A stretch of 64,000 nucleotides of DNA from Sporosarcina sp. P13 (GCF_002743055.1 NZ_PDYM01000002.1:62001-126000), one strand, 5' to 3'; positions 49,471-61,017 are shown, numbered from the stretch's first letter. Program-made: numbers and translations. The notes: a model not told the origin generated them from the sequence alone.

Positions 49471-50640
49471 TTACTCTAAAAAGTCTTTTAAACGTTTGCT
49501 GCGTGAAGGATGGCGCAATTTCCGAAGAGCTTTTGCTTCAATTTGACGAATCCGTTCACGTGTCACACCGAAGACTTTCCCTACTTCTTCTAGCGTGCGT
49601 GTACGTCCATCATCTAAACCAAAACGAAGTCGCAACACATTTTCTTCACGATCTGTCAGTGTGTCCAAGACATCTTCAAGTTGCTCTTTCAGCAACTCAT
49701 ACGCAGCATGGTCTGATGGAGATTGGGCTTCCGAGTCTTCAATAAAGTCACCTAAATGAGAATCATCTTCTTCCCCAATAGGCGTTTCCAAAGAAACCGG
49801 TTCTTGTGCAATCTTCAATATTTCGCGAACTTTTTCTGGCGTTAAATCCATTTCCTCGCCAATTTCTTCTGGAGAAGGCTCTCGTCCTAAATCTTGAAGA
49901 AGCTGACGCTGTACGCGAATTAATTTATTGATTGTTTCGACCATATGCACAGGAATACGTATCGTACGGGCTTGGTCTGCAATAGCACGTGTAATTGCTT
50001 GGCGAATCCACCATGTCGCATACGTACTAAATTTAAACCCTTTTGTATGGTCGAATTTCTCAACTGCTTTAATCAATCCCATATTTCCTTCTTGAATCAA
50101 ATCAAGGAACAGCATGCCACGTCCGACATAACGCTTCGCGATACTAACAACTAACCGGAGATTGGCTTCAGCCAATTTCTTTTTCGCGTTTTCACCACGA
50201 ATAATAGCTGCATCAATTTCTGGGGTCATTTTCTCTGTTTCTGCTAACTCTGCCTCCGCTTCGATCCCATCTTGGATTCGAATAGCTAAGTCCACTTCTT
50301 CTTTACCTGTTAGTAAGTCTACACGACCGATTTCTTTTAAATACATGCGAACTGGGTCGTTGATTCTAACACCTGGTGGTACACTTAAATCATTTAAGTC
50401 GAATTGCTCTTCCTTCTCGTTCTTAGGATCAGCCTCTTCTTTTCTATCCATTTCAATTTCTTGCGCTTCTATTTGATCAAGGAACTCTTCAAACTGGTCT
50501 GGTTCCATTTCGAAGGATGCCAGTTTTTCGGTTACATCCTCTAATGAAAGTTCACCTGTTTTTTTACCAGCCTCAATAATAGCCGCTTTTGCTTCTTCTA
50601 GGGTCATTTCTATTCCGCTCGCTTGTTCTTCTTTTGTCAT
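49471..50640 (-). CDS. sigA: Housekeeping sigma factor SigA
   Basis: 389 residues, slightly longer than B. subtilis SigA (371) owing to an acidic N-terminal region 1.1. Region 1.2 [18 protein letters not shown], region 2.3-2.4 [20 protein letters not shown], region 4.2 [20 protein letters not shown]. Starts 15 bp after dnaG. Confidence 0.97.
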   Translation of the reverse strand: MTKEEQASGIEMTLEEAKAAIIEAGKKTGELSLEDVTEKLASFEMEPDQFEEFLDQIEAQEIEMDRKEEADPKNEKEEQFDLNDLSVPPGVRINDPVRMYLKEIGRVDLLTGKEEVDLAIRIQDGIEAEAELAETEKMTPEIDAAIIRGENAKKKLAEANLRLVVSIAKRYVGRGMLFLDLIQEGNMGLIKAVEKFDHTKGFKFSTYATWWIRQAITRAIADQARTIRIPVHMVETINKLIRVQRQLLQDLGREPSPEEIGEEMDLTPEKVREILKIAQEPVSLETPIGEEDDSHLGDFIEDSEAQSPSDHAAYELLKEQLEDVLDTLTDREENVLRLRFGLDDGRTRTLEEVGKVFGVTRERIRQIEAKALRKLRHPSRSKRLKDFLE

Positions 50641-50655
50641 AGTGACTATACCTCC

Positions 50656-52464
50656 TTACAGAACCTTTAACGATCTCAAAAGTCGGATTACCTCTGAGCC
50701 CAACTCCATTGCCTTTGATAGGTCGTTCCTTTTTTCTGCTTCTTTTGATTCGTGCTGTTTTTGCTCAATTAAACGTTTTAGCTGATTTCGCTTCAAGTGG
50801 CGGATACAGTCTTCTACTTCTTGCGCTGTATGTTCTTGTGATATATCGGCCCTAACCGCTGCCATGACCACATTCTGCAACTGCCGATCTTCAAGCGTTT
50901 CAACAAATCGCTGATAGTTCGGCATGTCATATTGTTCATAAAACGCAGCTAACTTGAAAAATATTTTCATAATATCTTCTCTAACAAATAACTCTTGAAG
51001 TTCTATGCGTTTTTCTTCGAATAAGTCTGCATCCATTAACAGACGTGCAAGTAGTAGCTGTTCAGCGCGATCTGTTTCTGATTTGTTTACGGGTGCTCTT
51101 GTGATGTGTACAGATCGACTTTCTTCAACAGGACTTGTATCACGCGTTTGCTTAGTCCTTTTCGCGATCGACTTGGTAAACTCCTGCCCAAGCGACTCTT
51201 TTGAAGCATGTGTTTCACTATGGAGTTGTTGTATGAGTAAATCTTTCTCAATAGGAGAACAACGGTGAGCGAGTTCACTAAATACTTCATGAACATATTG
51301 CTTAATATCATGATCAATCGTCAAATTCTTGTCTCTTTTATAAAAAGCTGCAACAAAAGAGTTATAAGAAAGTGGCTGATTAAGGATCTTTTCTATAAAC
51401 GTTTCGGCTCCGTGCTCTGTAATATAATCGTCGGGATCCATTCGATCGGGTAAAGTGGCTATAAATACATCTATACCACTATCCATCAAGCTATCGGCAA
51501 ATCGTTTGGCGGCCCCCCAGCCAGCAGAATCACCATCACAGCAAATGACGACTTTTTTTGCCATTCGCTTTAGCTTCACAATATGATGTCCAGATAACGC
51601 GGTACCCATGACAGCTACCGTGTTTCCTATTCCTCCACGATCTGCGGCGATCGTATCCATGAAACCTTCGAATAATACTACTTTACCCGTTTTCCGAACA
51701 TTAAGACGTGCACGATGAAAATTAAACAAAACCTTGCTCTTTTCAAAGATGGGTGTTTCAGGACTATTGATATATTTGGCGTCAGAAGTAGAATCCTCCA
51801 GTCTTCTTCCGGAGAACGCAATTGTGGCACCATTATCATCTTGGATAGGAAACATAATTCTTCCTCTGAAACGGTCGAAATAACCCGATCCATCTTCTTT
51901 TTGAAAACAAAGTCCTGCGGTTTCCATTTCTTTCAGATCAAAGCCTTGTCTCTTGAGTAGTGCTGATAGTGCATCTGATTGAACAGGAGACCATCCTATC
52001 TCATATTGTTCGATTTGATCACGCGTAAATCCTCTTTTTTCTAGATATTCTAATGCTTTTTCGCCTTCTATGGTGTTTAAGAGCAGATGGCTATAAAAAT
52101 TGGCGGCTAGCGTATAAGCTTTCAGCATCTGCTGATTGGATGAAGTCTTCGTCGTTGGTTCACTTTGCGAAGCCTCTAATTCCATTCCCATCCTGCCACC
52201 GAGTTGAATGATGGAGTCAACAAACGTACGATTTTCCATATCCATCATAAACGTGATGACATTGCCGCTTGCTCCACAACCAAAGCAATGAAATAGTTGC
52301 TTGTCTTCAGAAACCGAGAACGACGGGCTGCTCTCTTCGTGGAATGGACAAAGCCCAAACCAGTTTTTGCCCCTTTTTGCTAGTTGAACATATTCACTGA
52401 TTAAATCGACAATATCGGTTCCAGTACGGATTTCCTCAATTATCTCGTCAGATATTCTTGTCAT
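50656..52464 (-). CDS. dnaG: DNA primase
   Basis: 602 residues. Zinc-binding N-terminus LCPFHEESSPSFSVSEDKQL and HCFGCGASGN, TOPRIM core with VLFEGFMDTIAA and VICCDGDSAGWGAA, C-terminal helicase-interaction domain. Makes primers at the host fork. Confidence 0.96.
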   Translation of the reverse strand: MTRISDEIIEEIRTGTDIVDLISEYVQLAKRGKNWFGLCPFHEESSPSFSVSEDKQLFHCFGCGASGNVITFMMDMENRTFVDSIIQLGGRMGMELEASQSEPTTKTSSNQQMLKAYTLAANFYSHLLLNTIEGEKALEYLEKRGFTRDQIEQYEIGWSPVQSDALSALLKRQGFDLKEMETAGLCFQKEDGSGYFDRFRGRIMFPIQDDNGATIAFSGRRLEDSTSDAKYINSPETPIFEKSKVLFNFHRARLNVRKTGKVVLFEGFMDTIAADRGGIGNTVAVMGTALSGHHIVKLKRMAKKVVICCDGDSAGWGAAKRFADSLMDSGIDVFIATLPDRMDPDDYITEHGAETFIEKILNQPLSYNSFVAAFYKRDKNLTIDHDIKQYVHEVFSELAHRCSPIEKDLLIQQLHSETHASKESLGQEFTKSIAKRTKQTRDTSPVEESRSVHITRAPVNKSETDRAEQLLLARLLMDADLFEEKRIELQELFVREDIMKIFFKLAAFYEQYDMPNYQRFVETLEDRQLQNVVMAAVRADISQEHTAQEVEDCIRHLKRNQLKRLIEQKQHESKEAEKRNDLSKAMELGSEVIRLLRSLKVL

Positions 52465-52631
52465 TCTATCACCATTTCTACTCTATATACCTACATTCGA
52501 TACTTTTCACAAAAACCCTTTTTTATCGACAGGATTCACTACAATTTTTTTGCAACTAGTGTGGACATATTGTTACAAAGAATGGCGAAGACTTGCGATA
52601 CTAAAGACACTTCCTAGAAAGACGCACAGAA

Positions 52632-52669
52632 AAAAGAAGACCCAACTTTCTAGTTCAGTTGGCCTTCCT
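52632..52669 (-). terminator. Terminator of ccpN-yqfL
   Basis: CCCAACT/AGTTGGCC stem at the 3' end of yqfL with UCUUCUUUUUU on the minus strand. Confidence 0.7.
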
Positions 52670-53473
52670 AACTGTAAGTGTTTTGAGAATCGTATTGGCT
52701 GTTTCTTCCACCGCGCGATTCGTCACATCAATGACATCGCAACCAATTCTAGTTGTAATGTTCTTGCAATAGTCTATCTCTTGTTGAATACGTGCTATTT
52801 TCGCATAGTTCGCATCATCTTTCAAGCCTAACGTCTCCAAACGTGCTTTCCGTATCGAGTGCAATTGCTCAATTGAACTATATAATCCAAAACATCTAGT
52901 TGGATCAATAGAAAACAGTTCCGCTGGTGGTTCTACTTCTGGTACAAGCGGAACATTGGCAACTTTATATCCTTTATTTGCCAAGAATTGAGATAACGGC
53001 GTCTTAGAAGTTCGGGAGACACCAATCAATACGATATCCGCTTCAAGAACCCCTTTTGGATCCCTTCCATCGTCATAGCGCACCGCAAATTCGATGGCCT
53101 CAATTTTTTTGAAATATTCATTGTCTAACTGACGCACAAGACCGGGTTCTTCAAAAGGTAATTGTTTTAACTGATTGCCAATCTCCTCTATTAACGGACC
53201 TAGCAAATCGACGCACTTAACGTCTAATTCTTCGCAAAGTATTTGCAATTGATCTCTCATATCACTTTTGACTAACGTAAAAACGATGAGTGCTTGCTGT
53301 TGCTTTGCCAAGAACACAACTTCCTTTAACTGCGAAATTTCTTCAATATAAGAAAATCTTTTTATAGAAACCGTTTCCAAATCATGTCGGAATTGACTCG
53401 CAGCAGCCTTCGTTACAAGACCAGCTGTTTCTCCAACAGAATCTGAGACGATAAATAATGTAAATCTCGCCAT
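52655..53473 (-). CDS. yqfL: Pyruvate, phosphate dikinase regulator-like protein (YqfL, DUF299)
   Basis: 272 residues: FTLFIVSDSVGETAGLV, RDPKGVLEADIVLIGVSRTS with P-loop-like SRTSKTPLSQFLA, and ANVPLVPEV. Family enzymes are bifunctional kinase/phosphorylases. In B. subtilis YqfL counteracts CcpN, the adjacent gene product. ATG 53473. Confidence 0.92.
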   Translation of the reverse strand: MARFTLFIVSDSVGETAGLVTKAAASQFRHDLETVSIKRFSYIEEISQLKEVVFLAKQQQALIVFTLVKSDMRDQLQILCEELDVKCVDLLGPLIEEIGNQLKQLPFEEPGLVRQLDNEYFKKIEAIEFAVRYDDGRDPKGVLEADIVLIGVSRTSKTPLSQFLANKGYKVANVPLVPEVEPPAELFSIDPTRCFGLYSSIEQLHSIRKARLETLGLKDDANYAKIARIQQEIDYCKNITTRIGCDVIDVTNRAVEETANTILKTLTVRKAN

Positions 53474-53484
53474 CAAGTCACCCC

Positions 53485-54123
53485 TCATATATCATGATCT
53501 TCCGCTAATGAAAGAAATGCGGCTGTAATATTTGTTTTCGTAATCCGACCAATTACTTCAAGTCCACCCTTTTTCTCATTGACAATCGGCAATGAATCCA
53601 CTTCGCTTTCCATCATTTTCTTAGCAACAGAAATAAGTGTGTCTTGTTTCTTACAATACGTAATGTTCGGCATTCTTGTCATAATGACATGCACAGGAAT
53701 TTTATCCAATTCCGTTCTCCCGATGCTCGTGCGCAACAAATCCTTACGCGATAGGACGCCAGTTAATAACGATTGCTGGTCTACAACGAATAATGTTCCT
53801 ACATCTTCCAAAAACAGTTGACAGATCGCATCGTAGACGGAAAGGTTTTCCGTAATTACGACAGGTCTAGACTGAAAATCCGCCGCTGTCATATCTACCA
53901 TACCGTCTGCAACCGATTGGATAGGTTTCTTGCCAGAATAGAAATAACCTACACGCGGTCGCGCATCTAAAAAGCCCGCCATTGTTAGAATCGCCAAATC
54001 TGGACGAATCGTCGCGCGCGCCAAACGTAAACGCTCCGCAATTTGCTCTCCCGTAATAGGTCCATTTCCTTTGACGATATCAAGGATCTCATTCTGACGT
54101 GTATTTAATTCCAAACATGTCAC
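53485..54123 (-). CDS. ccpN: Gluconeogenesis repressor CcpN
   Basis: 212 residues. N-terminal HTH (NEILDIVKGNGPITGEQIAE, ATIRPDLAILTMAGFL) and two CBS domains (YDAICQLFLEDVGTLFVVDQ; VHVIMTRMPNITYC). It represses gluconeogenic genes when glycolysis runs. Forms a unit with yqfL. Confidence 0.93.
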   Translation of the reverse strand: MTCLELNTRQNEILDIVKGNGPITGEQIAERLRLARATIRPDLAILTMAGFLDARPRVGYFYSGKKPIQSVADGMVDMTAADFQSRPVVITENLSVYDAICQLFLEDVGTLFVVDQQSLLTGVLSRKDLLRTSIGRTELDKIPVHVIMTRMPNITYCKKQDTLISVAKKMMESEVDSLPIVNEKKGGLEVIGRITKTNITAAFLSLAEDHDI

Positions 54124-54177
54124 CGCCTTCAGACTTCAAAGTAGTATTTACTGTCTAATTATATATCAAGACGCTCG

Positions 54178-54413
54178 CTATTGCGAAGAAAGGAGAAGCA
54201 TGCTAAACTAATTTTGAATGAAGTAAACGAAGAATGGTTAATAAGTAGTGTAAAATGAAGCGAACAGGGATAGTGAAAGCCTGTACTACACGAAAACGGC
54301 AGCCGGGAGTTGAAACATTCATTATGAAAGTGGGTTGAAAAACCAAACGGGGTGGAACCGCGGGTCATCATGCACTCGTCCCCGGACATGACTATGTCCG
54401 GAGACGAGTGCTT
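54178..54413 (+). promoter_or_regulatory. T-box leader of glyS
   Basis: The 312-bp gap before glyS holds a T-box: the conserved GGGTGGAACCGCGGG (about 54351-54365) just upstream of a strong terminator, GCACTCGTC...GACGAGTGC (54373-54412) enclosing CCGGACAT/ATGTCCGG, then UUAUUUUA. Uncharged tRNA-Gly should favour the antiterminator. The 5' limit and specifier codon are not resolved. Confidence 0.9.
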
Positions 54414-54435
54414 ATTTTAATTGGAGGCGTTTAGG

Positions 54436-55815
54436 ATGTTATCTATGGAACAAGTAGTAAATCTTTCAAAACAACGAGGCTTTGTATTCCCAGGGTCTGA
54501 CATTTACGGTGGATTAGCAAATACATGGGATTACGGTCCGTTAGGTGTCGAGCTAAAAAACAATATCAAGCGTGCTTGGTGGCAGAAATTTATTCAAGAA
54601 TCACCTTATAACGTAGGACTTGATTCTGCTATTTTGATGAATCCGAAAGTATGGGAAGCATCTGGTCATATCGGCAACTTCAATGATCCAATGATCGACT
54701 GTAAAAAATGTAAGACACGTCATCGTGCAGATAAGTTGATTGAGGAAGCTCTAGATGCAAAAGGAATTGAATTGGTCGTTGACGGCCTTCCATTCGAAAA
54801 AATGTTCGAGTTAATTCAAGAACATAACATTGTTTGTCCAACATGTGGCGCAATGGATTACACAGAAATCCGTCAGTTCAACTTGATGTTCAAAACGAGT
54901 CAAGGTGTAACGGATTCATCTGCTAACCAAATCTTCCTTCGTCCGGAAACAGCGCAAGGGATCTTCGTGAACTTCAAAAACGTTCAACGTTCTATGAGAA
55001 GAAAAGTGCCATTTGGTATTGCACAAGTAGGAAAAAGCTTCCGTAACGAAATCACTCCGGGTAACTTTACATTCCGTACACGTGAATTCGAACAAATGGA
55101 ACTTGAATTTTTCTGTAAACCAGGTGAAGATGAGAAATGGTACGAGTATTGGCGTGATCAATCCAAGAATTTATTGTTGAACCTTGGATTGAAAGAAGAT
55201 AATATCCGTCTTCGCGAGCATAACGAAGACGAACTATCTCACTACTCTAAAGGTACTGTAGATATCGAATATAAATTCCCATTTGGTTGGGGCGAGCTTT
55301 GGGGTATCGCAAACCGTACGGACTTCGACTTGACGCGTCATATGGAATATTCAGGCGAAGACTTCCATTATCAAGACCCAATCACGAATGAAAAATACGT
55401 ACCATATTGTATCGAACCTTCTGTAGGTGCAGACCGCGTAACACTTGCATTCCTTTGTGACGCATTTGATACAGAAGAGTTGGAAGATGGAGATACACGT
55501 ACCGTATTACGTTTCCACCCGGCACTTGCTCCTATTAAAGCAGCAGTTTTGCCATTGTCTAAAAAATTAGCTGACGATGCAACGAAAGTATACGCAGAAT
55601 TAGCGAAGCATTTCCCAGTACAGTATGATGATTCCCAATCCATCGGCCGTCGTTACCGTCGTCAAGATGAAATCGGAACACCATTCTGTATCACATTCGA
55701 CTTTGATTCATTGGAAGATCAGCAAGTGACAGTTCGTCACCGTGATTCTATGGAACAAGAGCGTATGCCGATTGCTGACGTAACTGCTTATATCCAAAAG
55801 CACCTACAGTTCTAA
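54436..55815 (+). CDS. glyS: Glycyl-tRNA synthetase, single-chain type
   Basis: 459 residues, the homodimeric class II form rather than the two-subunit GlyQ/GlyS of B. subtilis: [18 protein letters not shown], a CKKC...CPTC zinc element (residues about 85-145), motif 2 [20 protein letters not shown], and a C-terminal anticodon-binding domain. ATG 54436, GGAGGCG upstream. Confidence 0.95.
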   Translation: MLSMEQVVNLSKQRGFVFPGSDIYGGLANTWDYGPLGVELKNNIKRAWWQKFIQESPYNVGLDSAILMNPKVWEASGHIGNFNDPMIDCKKCKTRHRADKLIEEALDAKGIELVVDGLPFEKMFELIQEHNIVCPTCGAMDYTEIRQFNLMFKTSQGVTDSSANQIFLRPETAQGIFVNFKNVQRSMRRKVPFGIAQVGKSFRNEITPGNFTFRTREFEQMELEFFCKPGEDEKWYEYWRDQSKNLLLNLGLKEDNIRLREHNEDELSHYSKGTVDIEYKFPFGWGELWGIANRTDFDLTRHMEYSGEDFHYQDPITNEKYVPYCIEPSVGADRVTLAFLCDAFDTEELEDGDTRTVLRFHPALAPIKAAVLPLSKKLADDATKVYAELAKHFPVQYDDSQSIGRRYRRQDEIGTPFCITFDFDSLEDQQVTVRHRDSMEQERMPIADVTAYIQKHLQF

Positions 55816-55819
55816 TATG

Positions 55820-55870
55820 AAAACCCCGGAAGTGAAGTTAATCTTCTTCCGGGGTTTCTTTTCGTTTTTG
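55820..55870. terminator. Bidirectional terminator between glyS and recO
   Basis: AAACCCCGGAAG/CTTCCGGGGTTT; it overlaps the last codons of recO. Confidence 0.85.
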
Positions 55871-56617
55871 TAATTCTGGTGTACGTTCCAGTTGTTCAAT
55901 AAACTTGCGTGATTTTAAGTAAATCCCTGTTTGTTCCTGATAAATCGTAGATACGAGCTTTTGCATGAACGTTTTCGTCGTTTTCTTTAACGTCAACTTG
56001 CCGATTTGATCCAACGGTACATTATAAAACATCCGAATCAACTTGATTTGTGTAGGAGATAGACGAATGATGTACGGATCAACTGAGAAGCAACGATGAC
56101 AGAGGAAACCGATTTGCTGGAAAGAAAACGAAAATTCTCCTTCCGTTGCACCGCAGTTTGCACATTCATGAAGGATCGGGTGAATACCAGCGACCGGCAG
56201 CATCTTCCATTGGACGAACAGCGAAATCGCTTCTGCATCATATTCTTCTTCCATCGCTCGGAATGAATCATCGAGTAATCTGAAGATTCCTGCATTCGGC
56301 TTGTCCGACTCTGTTAACCGATCGATCAATTCAACGACTAATCCTGCATAAGCAGTCGTTTCGAGGTCGGAACGGATATGACGGACACTGCTGATTAGCT
56401 CTCCTTGCTCAAGTGACCCCATCCCCCTACTCGCTCGCACAAGGAAAAATCCATGTGTGAACGTTTGAGTAATAGCTGCCAGTCTGCTTGCAGGCTTTTT
56501 CGCACCCCTAGCCATCGCTGTAATTTTTCCAGCTTCTTTTGAATAGATCGTAACGATTTTATTTGACTCTCCGTATGGGATGCTTTTAATGATAAACCCT
56601 TCAATCTTGTTTAACAA
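55838..56617 (-). CDS. recO: Recombination mediator RecO
   Basis: 259 residues. OB-fold N-terminus (IEGFIIKSIPYGESNKIVTI) and zinc finger CANCG...CHRC around residues 150-175. Loads RecA with RecF/RecR. Confidence 0.94.
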   Translation of the reverse strand: MLNKIEGFIIKSIPYGESNKIVTIYSKEAGKITAMARGAKKPASRLAAITQTFTHGFFLVRASRGMGSLEQGELISSVRHIRSDLETTAYAGLVVELIDRLTESDKPNAGIFRLLDDSFRAMEEEYDAEAISLFVQWKMLPVAGIHPILHECANCGATEGEFSFSFQQIGFLCHRCFSVDPYIIRLSPTQIKLIRMFYNVPLDQIGKLTLKKTTKTFMQKLVSTIYQEQTGIYLKSRKFIEQLERTPELQKRKETPEED

Positions 56618-56652
56618 AGCACTCTTCCCTTCATCATGGATAGATGAAGATG

Positions 56653-57567
56653 TTAATAATCTTCCTCATTGAATCCAAATTCTTTTAAACGACTTGGACG
56701 GTTACGCCAGTCTTTCTGAACTTTGACCCATAATTCCAGATACACTTTATGGCCAAGTAACATTTCGATATCTTTTCTTGCTTTTACGCCGACTTCTTTC
56801 AGTAATTTACCACCCTTACCGATAACTATTCCTTTTTGTGAATCACGCTCTACGATTATCGTTGCACGGATATGTGTTTTATCGGTGGCAGGATCTTGCT
56901 CGATACTTTCAATAGCAACCGCAATGGAGTGCGGGATTTCTTCTCGCGTCGTATGCAAAACCTTTTCACGAATCATTTCAGAAATGATAAAACGTTCTGG
57001 GTGATCCGTTACTTGTTCCGCATCATAAAATTGTGGACCTTCTTCTAAATAGCTTTCCAGCGTTTCCACAAGACGCTCAATATTATTACCGTTCAATGCC
57101 GAAATCGGAACGACTTCAGCGAATTTCATTTCATTTGAATACGAAGTAATAATCTCTAATAATTCATCTGGATGAACTAGGTCAATTTTGTTGATGACGA
57201 GGAACACCGGTGTTTCAGATTTTTCTAGCCACTCCATGATAAAACGATCGCCCGTACCAATTTTTTCATCTGCATTGACCATGAACATGATAACGTCAAC
57301 TTCACTCAATGTACTACGTGTCACTTTTAACATAAAGTCGCCAAGACGATGCTTCGGTTTGTGAACGCCTGGTGTATCGATGAAAATCATTTGGGACGTC
57401 TCACTTGTGACGATTCCTTGTACTTTGTTTCGAGTAGTTTGTGGCTTATCGCTCATGATTGCAATTTTTTGACCAACCATACGATTAATGAATGTGGATT
57501 TCCCTACGTTTGGACGTCCGATGATTGAAATAAAGCCTGATTTAAATGGTTTATCTTTCTTCTGCAT
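56653..57567 (-). CDS. era: Ribosome-assembly GTPase Era
   Basis: 304 residues. G1 [11 protein letters not shown]3 DTPG, G4 NKID, C-terminal KH domain with [15 protein letters not shown]. Binds the 16S rRNA 3' end. Overlaps cdd by 17 bp. Confidence 0.97.
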   Translation of the reverse strand: MQKKDKPFKSGFISIIGRPNVGKSTFINRMVGQKIAIMSDKPQTTRNKVQGIVTSETSQMIFIDTPGVHKPKHRLGDFMLKVTRSTLSEVDVIMFMVNADEKIGTGDRFIMEWLEKSETPVFLVINKIDLVHPDELLEIITSYSNEMKFAEVVPISALNGNNIERLVETLESYLEEGPQFYDAEQVTDHPERFIISEMIREKVLHTTREEIPHSIAVAIESIEQDPATDKTHIRATIIVERDSQKGIVIGKGGKLLKEVGVKARKDIEMLLGHKVYLELWVKVQKDWRNRPSRLKEFGFNEEDY

Positions 57568-57961
57568 AGTCTAAATCCTCCTTGGAAAAAGCACCTGGTA
57601 ATAATTTTTTAATAGTCGTCTCTTGTATGTTACCTTTTAGATTCGTTAAATAAACGGGCATCGTTGGCGCACAAAACTCTGCAATGACTTGACGGCAAGC
57701 CCCGCATGGCGCAATTGGCCCTTCTGTGTCACCAATAACCGTAAGCGATTTAAAAGATTTCACACCTTCAGAAACCGCCTTGAAAATCGCTGTCCGTTCT
57801 GCACAGTTCGATAGTCCATAGGATGAATTCTCGATATTACATCCATGATAGATCGTCCCATCTTCGGCTTCTAGCGCGGCACCTACTGGGAACTTGGAGT
57901 ACGGAACATAGGCCGTCTGCATGGCGATTTTTGCTTCATTCAATAGTTGTTCAATAGTCAT
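57551..57961 (-). CDS. cdd: Cytidine deaminase
   Basis: 136 residues. Zinc/catalytic motifs [11 protein letters not shown] and [11 protein letters not shown]. Nucleoside salvage; usual tetrameric length. Confidence 0.95.
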   Translation of the reverse strand: MTIEQLLNEAKIAMQTAYVPYSKFPVGAALEAEDGTIYHGCNIENSSYGLSNCAERTAIFKAVSEGVKSFKSLTVIGDTEGPIAPCGACRQVIAEFCAPTMPVYLTNLKGNIQETTIKKLLPGAFSKEDLDYAEER

Positions 57962-57989
57962 CTAGTTCAACTCCAATTTTTAACATGTA

Positions 57990-58340
57990 TTAGCCAAACC
58001 ATTTTGGCAAGAAAATTATGCAACCAATGATGGCACTGGCTATTGCGAAAATTAACACTGAGCCAGCCGCGATATCTTTAGCTTTTTTCGCTAGCGGATG
58101 GAAGTCTAGTGTGACGAGATCCACCACATATTCAACGGCTGTATTCATTAATTCAAGGGCCATCATCCCGCCAATCAAAAGAATAACGATGCACCATTCT
58201 GTGATAGAAAGACCTGTCAGTACCCCCGCAACGATTACGATAATTGCGGATAACGCATGAGATTTCATATTCCGTCCATTCGCTAAGCCGTCTACAAGAC
58301 CAGCCCATGCGTAGACGAATGATTTGAAAAACCTGTTCAT
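57990..58340 (-). CDS. dgkA: Undecaprenol/diacylglycerol kinase
   Basis: 116 residues, three membrane helices. Catalytic MMALELMNTAVEYVVDLV motif. Phosphorylates undecaprenol for wall lipid carrier recycling. ATG 58340 overlaps the context of ybeY. Confidence 0.92.
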   Translation of the reverse strand: MNRFFKSFVYAWAGLVDGLANGRNMKSHALSAIIVIVAGVLTGLSITEWCIVILLIGGMMALELMNTAVEYVVDLVTLDFHPLAKKAKDIAAGSVLIFAIASAIIGCIIFLPKWFG

Positions 58341-58344
58341 TAGA

Positions 58345-58818
58345 TCACTGCCGTTCCAAGCCATAAGAAGTTAAGATTTTTGTTTGTCTTCCGAACATTT
58401 CCTTCTCTTGTTCTTCGTCTAAATGATCATATCCTAGCAAATGCAGGAAACCATGTAGCGCTAAAAATCCAAGTTCTCGCTCAAATGTATGATTATACTC
58501 TGTTGCTTGGCGTTTTGCAGTGTCAATCGAAATAATAATATCGCCAAGAACGACTGGCATATCACTTTCTTGAACAATAGCTACTTCTCCTTCTGATAAT
58601 TCCTCTAGTGCAAAGGAGATCACATCTGTCGGCTGATCCTTCCCTCTATATTCAGCGTTCACTTCTTGGATTGCCGCATCATCCATAAACGTAATCGATA
58701 ATTCATACAACCCTTCCAACCCTTCCATTTCCGCTGCATGGTTCAATAGATTCGTTATCAAGGCTTCTGAACTTTGATCAACTGCTTCTGTTTCATCTTC
58801 AAAATAAAAATCTATCAT
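58345..58818 (-). CDS. ybeY: Endoribonuclease YbeY
   Basis: 157 residues with the zinc motif HGFLHLLGYDHLDEEQE. 16S rRNA maturation and ribosome quality control. Confidence 0.95.
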   Translation of the reverse strand: MIDFYFEDETEAVDQSSEALITNLLNHAAEMEGLEGLYELSITFMDDAAIQEVNAEYRGKDQPTDVISFALEELSEGEVAIVQESDMPVVLGDIIISIDTAKRQATEYNHTFERELGFLALHGFLHLLGYDHLDEEQEKEMFGRQTKILTSYGLERQ

Positions 58819-58836
58819 TTTGCTCGAGCTCCTTTT

Positions 58837-60951
58837 TCAATCGGGATATTCAATTCGATTATGGAAAATTCCATTCAATGTTTCGCAAATTACTTTTTTC
58901 ACTTGCTTGATCTCTTTCATCGATAAATCACATTCGTCAAACTGATGATCTTCCACTTTCGCGCAAACAATGGATTCAACGAGAGCAGCAATTTTCGCTG
59001 GTGTCGGCTCTTTCATGGAACGCACTGCCGCTTCCACGCTATCCGCAATCATAATGACCGCAATTTCTTTCGTTTGTGGCTTCGGACCAGGATACCTGAA
59101 TTGCTGCTCTTGCACTTCTGGATCGTGTTCTTTTGCTTTGACATAGAAGAACTTCAAAATACTCGTTCCATGATGCTGTCTCGCAATGTCGATCAGCTCA
59201 GCAGGCATATGATGCTTTTCTAATATTTTCGCACCATCTTCCGCGTGTGCAATAATAATATCACGACTCTTTTCCGGAGTCAGAGTATCATGTAGATTGT
59301 GGTTACCATGCTGGTTCTCTATGAAGAATCCTGGATGAATCGTTTTGCCGATATCATGATAATAACTACCAACGCGGGCAAGTAACCCATTCGCACCAAT
59401 CGACTCACATGCAACGTCCGCCAAATTCGCTACCATAATACTATGGTGATATGTACCAGGTGTCTCCACTAATATTTTCTTCAGCAATGGATGATTTGGA
59501 TTCGACAATTCAACGAGTCGCATATTCGAAAGCAATCGAAAACTAGATTCAAAAAATGGTAAAAGTCCCATTGTTAACGCACCTGATAAAACACCAGATG
59601 CAATGGCCGCAGCCGCATAAAAAATCAGTTCTGGCATCGTATAAGTCGACTGTGTCATAAGCAAATAGAATACGATAAACAGCATATTCGATAACGCAAC
59701 ACCCAAACTCGTCTGCAAAATCGTTGAACGTCGCCCGTGTTCGTCGAGCAAATAAATACTAACAATCCCGCCAAATAATATATACAGCGCGACTTCCATC
59801 TGCATGATGGCAGCTACTCCCTCTTGCAACATGATTCCCGCAGTAGCTGCTGTGATAATCGTAGCTAACACAGCTATTCGTTCATTAATCAATAATTTAA
59901 CGAGCATTGGAACTAAGGCCGTTGGGAATAAAAACGCAATAAGTACATCGAATTCATGATCGATATAGCTAACGATTTTCATAAGAATCACCGCCATAAA
60001 TAAGATGACATAAAAAATGAGCAATGCCTTCTTTTTAAGCGGCTCTGTATTTTTTGAATTCGTGAAGTGTATTGTGATTAAACCCGAGATGAACAGGACA
60101 AATAAGATGATGCCAAGCATCGGTTTAATTGAAGATTGATTAGTTAATACGCCCGAAACTTTCAATTGATGATAAATATCACGATCAATCAGCTGTCCTT
60201 CTCTGACGATTACTTGTCCTTGTAAAATACGATTCGGTTCAATGGAAGCACGTGCATCTTCTTTGTTTTTTGTTGTCAATTGATCATCAACTACTTCAGT
60301 CTCCACAATCGCTGTGCGACCAATCATCAACGCTACGTCTAGCAAATCATTTGGTAACGTATTCGTTTGACGGATTCTCTGCTCCACTTCATAACGATGA
60401 ATCGAAAGCTGGTCTTCTTTGAATGGTTTGGCTAGTACCTCACCAACCGCAAGCAATAGTAGCTCATGCAAATGATCTATATCTTTCTGATCAGCTGCTA
60501 GTAGTTGTTTTAATTGATCATCCGATAATAAGTAAAAAGAATCGTCTTTCTCCATCCCTTTTAATTTTGCTCGTAGCTTCGTCAATTTATCATTCGCTGT
60601 AATCGTTTGATCTATTTTCGTTTCCACATTCACATCACTGACCGCTGTAAAAATCGAACTAATGATCGCTTGTCTGTTTTTCATAATATCTTCCGAGTAA
60701 CGATAAGCTGTTGGAACCGCCTGCTCTGCCCGCACTCGTTCAAGTTCTGTCTTGTCAGTATCTTCTATTGTTTTCGGTGAACGAATGGTTTTCGGTGAAA
60801 TTTCATAAACCGAGATTTCATATGTTTCATTTTGATTGCTTCCATACATGAGGAAAAATAACAGCACACTGGACAGCGAGACGACAAGAAGTAAAAGAAT
60901 GATAAAATTCACGTCACGAAGTTGTGAAAACAATCGTTTTAAAGCTGCCAA
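58837..60951 (-). CDS. pgpH: c-di-AMP phosphodiesterase PgpH (7TMR-HD)
   Basis: 704 residues. One membrane helix, a ~240-residue extracellular 7TMR-HDED domain, seven membrane helices (residues about 275-460) and a cytoplasmic HD domain: HSIMVANLADVACE, YYHDIGKTIHPGFF. Degrades c-di-AMP. Confidence 0.94.
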   Translation of the reverse strand: MAALKRLFSQLRDVNFIILLLLVVSLSSVLLFFLMYGSNQNETYEISVYEISPKTIRSPKTIEDTDKTELERVRAEQAVPTAYRYSEDIMKNRQAIISSIFTAVSDVNVETKIDQTITANDKLTKLRAKLKGMEKDDSFYLLSDDQLKQLLAADQKDIDHLHELLLLAVGEVLAKPFKEDQLSIHRYEVEQRIRQTNTLPNDLLDVALMIGRTAIVETEVVDDQLTTKNKEDARASIEPNRILQGQVIVREGQLIDRDIYHQLKVSGVLTNQSSIKPMLGIILFVLFISGLITIHFTNSKNTEPLKKKALLIFYVILFMAVILMKIVSYIDHEFDVLIAFLFPTALVPMLVKLLINERIAVLATIITAATAGIMLQEGVAAIMQMEVALYILFGGIVSIYLLDEHGRRSTILQTSLGVALSNMLFIVFYLLMTQSTYTMPELIFYAAAAIASGVLSGALTMGLLPFFESSFRLLSNMRLVELSNPNHPLLKKILVETPGTYHHSIMVANLADVACESIGANGLLARVGSYYHDIGKTIHPGFFIENQHGNHNLHDTLTPEKSRDIIIAHAEDGAKILEKHHMPAELIDIARQHHGTSILKFFYVKAKEHDPEVQEQQFRYPGPKPQTKEIAVIMIADSVEAAVRSMKEPTPAKIAALVESIVCAKVEDHQFDECDLSMKEIKQVKKVICETLNGIFHNRIEYPD

Positions 60952-61017
60952 GAACTTGCCTCCCTTCTATGCCAGCCACCCACTATGTATCTATTTAGTT
61001 CATGAAAAAAGCAGTCA